Below, piece by piece: positions 1 to 9,700 of a stretch of 17,334 nt of DNA. The notes under the pieces were generated by a model. The model was not told where the DNA came from. It did not search any database and worked only from the letters and a program-made list of their open reading frames with translations. This DNA is from Chrysochromulina parva. Its lineage: Eukaryota; Haptophyta; Prymnesiales; Chrysochromulinaceae. Location of the stretch: assembly GCA_002887195.1 (NCBI GenBank), contig PJAB01001095.1, forward strand, positions 1 to 17,334. Reading direction: 5' to 3'. Positions within the stretch are counted from its first letter, which is position 1. Each line of letters opens with the position of its first letter. The translations under genes were made by a program, and so were the position numbers.

Positions 1-64
1 GCGGTTAGCCGTTGCCGTTAGGCGCGTGGCGTAACCTGCCCGGCCGCGCGCCCCGTCTGGCCGT

Positions 65-86
65 TGACGAAACCTCGGTTTCGTCA
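65..86. repeat. Perfect inverted repeat
   Basis: Arms tgacgaaacc and ggtttcgtca are perfectly complementary around a two-base centre. A direct repeat gccgttgacga flanks and overlaps it (60-70 and 87-97). Role unknown. Confidence 0.6.
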
Positions 87-162
87 GCCGTTGACGAGAC
101 GCGTGGCGGGGCCCCACCGCATGCGACCCCGGGCAGGACCTATAGTCCCCGTGCCCGGACAC

Positions 163-186
163 TCGGTACACTAGCTTGTGTACCGA
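163..186. repeat. Perfect hairpin with 6-nt loop
   Basis: Arms tcggtacac and gtgtaccga (9 bp) flank the loop tagctt. Role unknown; it could be a structured RNA end or a repeat terminus. Confidence 0.55.
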
Positions 187-489
187 ATACACAGACTTCT
201 GACTGACACAGGTGCGGCGAAGGGTGAGGGCCACGGAGAGAGGGGCGGAGAGGATCGCGGATCCGCACCATTGGAGTCGGTGTGGAAGCCTGAGAGGGAA
301 CAAATCGACTTTCGTCTCGATTTCGGATCCTCCGGAGACCCTCCGACTCAGACTGGATTTCGTCAATCACGGTTCGTCACGAACTTAGTCGTTTCAAACG
401 CCGTGATGAGCGCATCGAGTGTAGTGGACGTCTGGGATTTGGATCATCGTCTCTCGCCCTCTCAGCTCTCTGCCCTTGTTCATAACCGC

Positions 490-503
490 GTTAAGTGCTT
501 AAC
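490..503. repeat. Short palindrome downstream of the ARM gene
   Basis: gttaag-tg-cttaac, about 140 bp past the ARM stop codon in the direction of transcription. Too short to assign a role. Confidence 0.35.
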
Positions 504-643
504 TTAGAGTAGACTCAACCCTTGGTAGACTGTGCGCTACACGACACACACCACATGTTGACGACACACCGCCGTAACATCCGATATGATCCACATGTGA
601 GCCGCGTGATGCCGCTGTTCCTCCCTCGCCACTGCGCACGCAC

Positions 644-763
644 TCAGTCAGTAAAGAAGTCTCGATCGGGGATGCGTTCCGAGTTGTAGGTATTCGCGTG
701 CAGCTGGAACGAGAAGACGTGGAACCGCATCTTGACGTGAATAGGCGTCGTGCCGAGCGTGAG
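644..763 (-). other. Terminal coding exon of the ARM gene
   Basis: After the acceptor TATGCTCGCAG, an open frame of 39 codons ends in TGA at 646-644. The peptide starts LTLGTTPIHVKM and ends ERIPDRDFFTD. The frame continues exactly from the phase-0 donor GAT|GTGTGATC at 879. Reading through that donor instead would stop immediately at an in-frame TGA (876-874). Composition is coding-like and the intron between has the same motif content as the other introns. The alternative is that the protein ends at 874 and this exon is chance. Confidence 0.7.
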
Positions 764-3700
764 CTGCGAGCATACGAGATCATGGCGAGATCAGAACGAG
801 ATCAGAAAGTCAGTCTGGAGTAGTCTCGAGTGTCTCCTGCACCCTTCTACCCTCAGGGGGCCATCAGGGGCGATCACACATCAGAGCAGAGGTACTCCTC
901 GTAAGCGATCACCTGCGCGTACGCGCTCTCCGAGATCAAAAAGTCCGCACCGTCCTTGGCGCACGTGACCCAGCCCGCGGGGACGCTCGTCGCGCTCTCG
1001 AAGGCGACACGCGCTCGGAAAGTGCCAGGGACCACCTCGCGCCGCTCGATGATGTACGCGGTATCTCCCTTGTGGAGCTCGCTCAATCTCGGGTTCGCCT
1101 GATGACGAGTGGCAATCAGTGGCAATTAGCGGCACTCGGGTCTCTTCCTGGTGGAGCTCGCTCAATCTCGGACTCAATCTCGGGCTCAATCTCGGGCTCA
1201 ATCTCGGGCTCAATCTCGCGCTCAATCTCGGGCACACCTTGTCGGGGTCGACACTCGCGTCTTCGCGAACGGGGAGCGTCTTCGTCGCCACGACGGGGAA
1301 GGCGGAGAGCAGTGCCGCGGACGAGGAGGCTCCGATGCCGAGGGCACGGCCGGGGCTGCCCGGTGGCGCAGCTCGAGGGCTCGTCGTCATATTGAGGTGC
1401 TCATCAGGCGAGTGGAACCTGCGCGCTCGAGGGACACTCAGAGACCATCAAGGGGCACTCAAGGGGCACTCAAGGGGCACTCAAGGGGGCGATCCAGAGG
1501 GGCAATCGATGGGGGGGCACGTACGGGATCTCGAGCAATCGGAGCATCTCGATGGCCTGGCTCCGTAGCCACTTGGACGGCGTCTGCGCGAGAGAGAGCC
1601 AGACCTCCGAGCCTCCGCTTGTTCGTATGGCGTCTCGAGCCGCCGCGTCGTTGCACACGCAGAGCAGGCATGCGGCGGCAAAGCCACGTGTCTCTGCGTG
1701 ATTCCTCATCAACATCTGGATGAGGGGCTGGATGGCACCTTCCTCGACGATCTCTTTGTCGTACACGCCCTCCTTACCTTCGGACAGTCCCCAGAGTGTG
1801 CATGCCGAGTGGCGCTGCGTCATCACGGACTGAATGGGAGAGAGGCGAGTGAGATCGAAGGAGATAGGATCAGATTGGATGAGAGGGTGAGCGCACATAT
1901 CGCAATCAGATCGCAATTAGATCGCAATCAGATCGCAATCAGATCGCAATCAGATCGCAATCATATCGCAATCAGATCGCAATCCGTTCACAATCAGATC
2001 ATAATCGCAATCAGATGTGGGCTCAGAAGTCATCCGGTGCAATGACGAGTCGATGCACTCCGAGGCACCCTCCAAGACACACTCCGAGGAAAGTACACAT
2101 GGTCGGAGAGGAGCGCTGCCGTTGCTTCTCTGATGAGGGAGGCAATCAGAGGCAATCAGAGGTCATCAGTGGTCATCACACCTGGTCGGAGAGGAGTGCG
2201 ACGAGAGGCGCGACGCCGCCCGCTTGCACGATCGCCTTCTTTGGGCCGCCCTGGCTGCGTGCCAGCATCGAGAGCACGGCCGCGGCGTACTCGCTCGCCT
2301 CCGCGGACTCGCTCGCAAGCAGCGCCACGAGCGGCGGGATAGCACCGGCGCCCACCATGGCGCTCTTGTTGTCGCCGACGGCGGCAAGGTGCCACAGAGC
2401 GCCGGCGGCAAAGCGCTGCGCCTCGGCGGTGCCATGTGCGAGCAGCGCCACGAGCGGCGCGATGCCGCCCGCCGCGGCGATTTTCTCCTTGTTGGTGCCG
2501 ATGGCAGCGAGGAACCAGAGCGTGCCTGCAGCATGCGTCGCCGCCTTGGACGATTCGGACGAGAGCATTTGGACGAGGGGGATTGCGGCGCCCGCCTGGA
2601 CGATGGCGAGCTTGTTCTCGCTCAGCCTCGCCAAGTCGCAAAGCACGGCCGCCGCGCGCTCCTGCGGAGTGTCGGAGCGGACACGTCGGCCGTCGCCGAG
2701 CAGACGAACGAGGGGCTCGACGGCCTTTGCGTGTGTGATAGCCTTGCGGTTCTCAGTCGAACGGGCGGCCAGGACAGCAAGAGCCTCCGCTGCTTTGAGC
2801 TGCGCGCCGGCGTTGCGCACGTCGAGCACGATCACGAGCTGGCGCACGACGGCGTTGCGTGACTCCTCGTCGTGTGAGGCGAGGAAGAGGAGCGCGCCCA
2901 CGGCATGCGCTTGCGTTTCCTTCGAGTCCGAGCCGAGCAGTGTCACGAGCGGCCCGATCGCGCCCGCCTTGGCGAGGGAGATCTGATTCTCGAGGTGATC
3001 TCGCGCGAGAGATTCGAGAGCGGCGGCGGTGTACTGCTGCGTGATCTCGTTGCCCGTGCTCAGCAGCACGATGAGCGGCGCAATGCCGCCTGGAGCGGGA
3101 GGTCACGGGAGGGTACGGGAGGGTACGGGAGGGTGCATTGTGTAGGTGAGGGCTCGGGTGAGGGTAGGGTGAGGGCTCGGGTGAGGGCTCGGGTGAGGGC
3201 TTGGGGTAGGCTCTCTGAGCTCGCGGGCTGGGGTGAGGGCTCGTCAGGGTTCGTCAGGGTTCGTCAGGGTACATCAGGGTTCATCGGGGTTCATCAGGGT
3301 TCGTCAGGGTTCGTCAGGGTAGGGCACTCTGAGCTCGCACCTGCTCGCGGGATGCTGGATTGGTTCTCCTCCAACTGGCCCAGGTGCCACACGGCCTTGG
3401 TGGCGCTCTCCTGAGCGCTCGTGCGAGCGTCCATGAGGAGATCGAGCAAGGGCGGGATGCCGTTCTCTTCGGCGACGGTGATCTGATTGACCGGGTGGTC
3501 CTTGACCAGCGTGGCAAGCGCCCAGGCCGCATCGATGGCAAGGCGCAGGGCGAGTGTGGCCGACTTATTCTCCGGGGCCGAGGGGCCCGCACTCATCGTG
3601 ATTCGGCTCGTCATCTGGCCGTCCCTGTTCGTCGTGATGGTGGTCGTCGAGGTGGCGCCGTACTTTACGGACCAGCTGCTCATCATCCCGACCAGCAGCT

Positions 3701-6700
3701 CGATCGCCCCCTCCTCCGCAATCTGCGTCTGCGTGTCGGGATTCTCGAGCGCGATCTCCGAGAGCGCCCGAGCTGCAATCTCCGGCGGACCGAGCGTCGG
3801 GTCCGCGAGCCAGCCCACGAAGGCTGACACGCCGCCCGCCTCCGCGATCTCATTGGCGGCACCCGCCCGACGAGCGAGCTGCGCGAGAGAGTGAGCTGCG
3901 TGCTCCTTCGCGTCGGCGTTCCCCACTGTGAGGAGGAGCACTAGGGGACCGATGCCGCCCACCTCCTTGACAGCCCGAGCGTTGTCGCCAATGGGAGTGA
4001 GGCCCGAGAGGACGCGCGCTGCATGCTCTTGCGCCACGTCGCTCAGCAGTGCCGCGTCACCGGCCATTCCGACGAGCGAGGCGATGAGGGCGGGGATGCC
4101 ACCCGTCGCGACCATCGCCTCGCGCGACACTGCGTCCGTGATCGACGAGAGCGACCAGAGAGCGTACTCCTGCGCCTCCACATTGCCGTCCTTGAGCCCA
4201 TCCTTGAGCAAGTTGATCAGTCCTCCAGTGTGCTGCGCGCCCCCACCCTTGGCCGTGTTCACGACCCGTCCGCCCTTTTGTCCGCCTGGCTTCTCGCCCG
4301 CCGCCATGTCGCGTAGCGCCTCGGAGGCGCGCTGACGCACGGACTCCGCCGGTGAAGAAAGCAGCTTGACGAGCTCCTGAGTCATGATGGATCGGGACAG
4401 TTTGATGAGAGAGGCCATCCACACGCAATCAGATGCACTCAGATAGTACTCAGACGCCCACAGGGGCTAGCAGGGGCGAGTAAGGGGCGAGAACGCTCAG
4501 GAGAACGCTCCTGAGTCACGACCGATCGGAATTCGGCTGAACGCAGCGCGATGAGGGCGAGGCCCTGGGCCGCCATCCCCATCGCCTTGGGCGATCCGCG
4601 CTCCAGTTGCCTCACAAGCTCCGGAACCGCGCCTGCCTTGGCGATGGAGGCGCGGTTCTCGGGATCTCGGGCGAGATTCTTGAGCAGCTGCGTCACGTGC
4701 TCCTGCGCGGAGGCGGAGCCGGTGGCCAAGAGCTCGACGAGTCCCTCGGCTATGTCCTTTTGGTTCGAGAGGTTGTTCTTGACGAGCATCTGGAGCGCCC
4801 CCGCCGCTTGCTCCTTCACCTCCTCGGAGCCGCCATCGAGCAGTGAGACGAGCAGAGGGATGGCGCCGGCGTCTGCAATCGAGACCCGGTTCGTCTGCGA
4901 CTCAGCCAGCCAGAGCAGAGCGCCAGCGGAGGTCTCCTGAGCGCCGAGGCTGCCCGTCCTGAGAAGGCAGACTAGTGGCGCCTGCACACGACACACACAC
5001 GAGACCATCATCAATACATCATCAAGGCGCAATCGATGGGCCATCGAGGGCCTATCGAGAGGGTCATCGAGGGCTTATCGAGAGGCGTCCACTCACGATG
5101 CCTCCCGCCTCCGCAATGGTCTGCTGGTTGTCCGGATTTCCAGGGTTCCCGGCCAAGCTCCAGAGAGCACCGGCAACGTCACGGTGCACATCTGGAGGGC
5201 CATGGAGGAGGGCAATGAGGGATGGGATGCCTCCGGCCTCCGCCACGCCTCGCTGGTTGTCCGGATTCCGTGCCGCCATCGCCCAGACCGCCGCCGCCAT
5301 CTCCCGCTGCCCGTCGATCGATGGATTGTGCTTCGGGTCGAGCAGCGTCACCAGCAGAGCCACTCCCCCGGCCACGGCTACTGCGGCTTGATTTCGTGCC
5401 TGCGCTTGCGTCCGAGCACTCAGCACCGGCGTGTACTCTCGCAGCCCAGTCGACTCGGGGGCGTTGGCGCGCGCAAAGTTGGCGATCGCGCGAGCGGCAC
5501 GCGCAGCAGCCTGCAGGTCCGTCGAGCCGAGCAGCGCCACCAGTTGCTGCGCAATCGACTGCTCATTGCTCGGGTTGTCGAGGGCGAGGGCGGCGAGCGC
5601 GCCGGCGGCTTGCTCATAGGTCCGATCGCTCACGAAGCCGGTGGCAGTGCCGAGCCCGAGGACGTGGACGAGGGCCGCGATGCCGCCCGCCGCAGCGATC
5701 GCCTGCTGCGCCTCGTGATTCTCCGTCGCAAGCGACCAGAGGGCCGAAGCCGCCTGCAGCACGACGAGCCGTCGATGAGAGACGCCATCAGACACACTCA
5801 GATGCCATCAGGAACGATCAGGCGACTCTTCCTTGGCACGACTCGTCGAGCAATCAGACGCCATCAGACGCCATCAGAGGCCATCAGATGCAATCACCTC
5901 TTCTTTGGCACGGCTCGCGGTAGGCTCGTCGAGGAGCCGCACGAGGGGCTCAACGCCTCCCGCCGCCGCCACCTTATCTTGGATCTTGCGGTTGCCGCTC
6001 GCCAGCACGGAGAGGGCGCACGCCACGTAGCTTCGCAATACGTCGGCAGCGAGCCCCGGGTCGAGCAGGGACACGAGCTTGAGAATGCCTGAGTGGCTCT
6101 CGACGGCGTCTTGGTTCTCCGTGTTCTCCTTGCAGAGCGCTGCGATGGCCCCAGCGCCTCGCTGGCGCACATATTGATCGTCGAGGTCCAACAGCGCCAC
6201 GAGCCGTTTGAGAGCGCCTGCTTCGGCGACGAGGCGCTGAGTATCCGGCTGTCCACTCGCAAGGAACTGCAGCGCCCCCGCCGCCTCGGCCCGTGTGGCC
6301 GAGGGCGTCTCCTTCCACTGGTTGGTCTGCTCGTTCCGCGTGCGGTCGTTGATCAGATTGACGAGGATGGGCACCGCTCCCTCGGCGAGGATCAGATTCT
6401 TGTTCCGGGTGGATCGCCGGGCGAGGTCGCCCAGGACGGCGGATGCCTTCGCCTGTGCGACAGACGATTCGGACGAGAGGAGTGCGACGAGCGAACGGAT
6501 GCCGTTGTTGGCGGCGATCGTGTCGACGTTGCCGTCGGATGCCTGCGACAGGTGCGAGAGCACCGCGGCCGCGAGTTCCTGAGCTTTGACCGAGGTGTGC
6601 TTGTCGTTGCCCTTCATCTGAAGCACGAGGCCGCGGATGGCGCCCGTCTTCGAGATGGCGGCGAGGTTGTCCGCGTCGTCCGCGAGCGTCAGGAGCAGGA

Positions 6701-9700
6701 GCCCCACGTGCTCCTGTGCCTCGGCCGTGCCCGTGCCCAGCAGTGCCACGAGTGAAGCGGCGATGGCGAGCTGTGTCGACAGAGATCGTAGCGACAGATT
6801 CATCAGAGCACGCGAGACCTCCTTCTTGACCTCGAGCACGCCCACGGAGAGCAAATTGACGAGGGGCGAGATCGCGCCCGCGTTCACGATGATCACCTGA
6901 TGAGGGAGGGAATCAGGAGGCACTCAAGAGACACTCAAGGGGCACTCAAGAGATCATCGGAGCCAGGGGCAAGATCGCGCCCGCGCTCACCGGCGAGCTC
7001 GGGTTCATCGCCGCCAGTTCCGAGATGACGTGGGCCGTTCGCCGCTGGGTGCCCGTGTTCTCGTTGGCAAGCAGCGCGACGAGGTTCTTGCTCGACTGGA
7101 TCTGGTTCTCGACGTTATTGGTCGCGAGCCGCAGCAGCGCTTCCGCCGCATGCTCGTGGGCGAGGTCTGTGCCATCGTCGAGGATGTTCACGAGGGGCAG
7201 GATGCCGTTGGCCCCTGCGGTCACGGGGGTCGATTCACGAAGCTCTCCGATGAGGAACAGAAGGGGGAGCCAGCATGGTATACGGATGGTACAAGGATGG
7301 GCGCCTGCCCGAGGGCCGGGGATCGAACGTCAGCGGCGCACGAGCGATGGCCACACGATTCAGAGGATCCTGAGCGAGGTGCATCAGCGCGCCCGCCGCA
7401 TTCTCGCGCGCAAGCCGATTGGCCGAGGAGAGCATCGAGACCAAAGGAGTGATCCCTGCGTGCAACGAGGGAGGCCACTTCAGAGACGCATTCAAAGGGC
7501 GCGGCCTCTTGAGCTTATGTTGAGCTCATGCGGCGACAGAGGTGGTAGAAAGCTGCGGAAAGGGATGGATCGCGATCGCGCGCGCGCACCTCCCGCTTCG
7601 GCGATGAGCACCAGCCGGTCCGAGCTTCGACCCTCCTCTTCCTCCCCTCCCTCAAGCGCCTCGGCACTCGTGCCTGCCGCGGGGGCTATCTCGACCTCCA
7701 ACCCGTGCTTCGCCTGAAAGCTCTTCCAGAAAATCTCAAACTCACCGAGCTGCAGCTCGCCGTCGCCGTTCTCGTCCACCACATCGATCAGCTGCTGGAC
7801 GTCTTCGGACGAAACCTTGAGCGAAACCGTAGACGCGGAGCCGTCGCCGTCCAATTTAGGCAAGAGCGCCGCCTTGAGCACCTCGACCGTGATGCTCCCC
7901 GTCGCCTGCGTGTCGAGCACACGGAACGCGGCGGTGTGCGACATGCTCGGCGTCACACCGGAAGATTCCGAGAAGCCGACACTACCCAAGCGCTTCAACG
8001 AGTCCACATCGATACCGAGGGCCATCGCCTTTTGTCTCTCGCGCTCGGCTATTGCCCCACTCGCTAGCTCCGACAGCCCCGCGGCGGCGATCTCCATCGC
8101 TTTCTGCGAGCCTGTCTTGGTGAGCTGCACAAGCTCAGGGATGGTGCCGCACTCGACGATGGCATTCTGGTTCTCAATCTGCTGCGACAGATTGAGGATG
8201 GCGCGCACCTGCATGCAACGATCGAGGCACGCAGAGACCCTATCGGAGACGCAATCCAAGGCACGCAGAGACCCTCTCAGAGACGCAATCCAATAGCAAT
8301 CCAAGGCACGCAGAGACCCTCTCGGAGACGCAATCCAAGGTCTCAATCTGCGGCGGCAGGTCGAGTACATGCCGAGGACGCACCGCATGCTCCTGCCCAA
8401 CCTTCGAGGGAGGGATTTGCCGAATGAACTGGATGAGGCTGGGGATGCCGCCGAGCGCAATGATGGCGTCTTGCATCGCGGAGCTCTTGTATGCCAGGTC
8501 GGCAAGTGCGGCGGCCGCTTGCTCTTGCATCCCGATCTCGCACTTTTCGCATGCAAGCCCGATAGGACGGATCATGAAACACTGAAGGCCGTGCAGGTTG
8601 GAGCCATCGAGCATCGAGATGAGCCGCTTCGTCCCCTTCTCTTCGTGGAACATCTTCCTGCGCTCATCGGAGCCACCGACCAAGCTGCTGGTGCCCGACT
8701 CGGCGCCGCGATGAGTGCTCGACTCCTCGGCGTCGTGACGAGCGGCGCCCTCATGGTCGGCGATCACGAGGTGCGAGATCGTGCGAGCTGCAATCTCGGG
8801 CGTGCCCATCGCCGGCGAGATCAGCAGCTCGCTCAGCCGCTTGATGCCCCCCGCCGCGGCGATCAGATCTCGATTCTTGGGCACCAGGGCAAGCTCGGCG
8901 AGGCAAGCGCAGGCCCAGTAGATGGCGCCGGGAGAACCCTCGTTGAGCAGCCTCACGAGGGGCTTGATGCCGCCGCGCTCGGCGATGGCCTCCGAGATCG
9001 CGGGCGTTCCGCGCGTGAGGCGCACGAGGTTGATGGCCGCAAGCTCCTGGGGAGCCTCGTTCTCCTTCGGCGTCAGCTTCTCATTCCCGATGATCATCTG
9101 GACGAAGGGCTTGATAGCCCCCGCGTCGGCAATCAGGGTCTGGTTGTCGACGATGGAGGCGATGTGGAACATCGCGCGCGCCGCACAGTCCTGAGCTTGG
9201 GGCGAGCTCCGCTGAATGAGCTTGATGAGCGGCGCAATCCCCTGGCATTTGGCCACGAGGACCTGGGTCATCGGGTTCTCGATCACCGTGCACAGGAGCG
9301 CTTGAGCCGCCTGCGCCTGCACGTTGATCGCCGGGCCCGCGAGCCATTGGACAAGCAAGGGGATACCACCGATCTTGGCGAGCGCCACCTGAGGGGGGAG
9401 GCAATCAGCATGCACTCCGACGCAGTCAGCATGCAATCGAGGGTACTCGGATGCAATCAGCATGCAATCGAGGGTACTCGGATGCGGCCAATCTCTATTC
9501 CGATTCGACCAAGGGGATGCGGCCGATCTATGCGAACTATATGCGAGCGGACCTGGTTGGCGTAGCTGTCGGAGGCGAAGGCGCCGCACGTCATGAGCAC
9601 ACGCACGGCTCGGTCCGCAGCCTTGGCCGCCGGAGAGCCGAGGAGCCCAACTAGGCGCTTTGAGATGAGGGCGCGATTGTCGACATGCTTTGCGGAGAGA

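Larger units (their letters stand above)
1..643. other. Non-coding, or no supportable gene
   Basis: Downstream of the ARM stop. Short open frames on both strands lack coding character. The part nearest 643 is presumably the ARM 3' untranslated region; no clear polyadenylation signal was seen. Inverted repeats are listed separately. Confidence 0.5.

Noticed and set aside
1072..1723. Plus-strand Arg/Ser-rich repeat proteins (runs of AQSR or LNLG)
   Set aside because: Products of the 12-bp intron minisatellite read on the wrong strand.
1899..2014. CRISPR-like direct repeats
   Set aside because: Contiguous 11-bp units without spacers, inside a spliceosomal intron of a eukaryotic gene.
2015..2986. 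Long plus-strand open frames opposite the ARM exons (also 8369-9565, 11720-12829, 5184-6092)
   Set aside because: They mirror GC-rich ARM exons on the other strand, have no recognisable domains, and run through introns of the real gene.
3108..3322. Telomere-like or G-rich repeat tract (gtgagggctcgg, gggttcgtca)
   Set aside because: Units are 10-12 bp, mixed, and sit inside a well-supported intron between two ARM exons; they do not match a TTAGGG-type telomere and are not at a sequence end.
6946..7224. Separate small genes for each ORF along the ARM region
   Set aside because: Phase-consistent GT-AG (or GC/GA-AG) junctions and conserved ARM spacing across them show that the pieces are exons of one gene.
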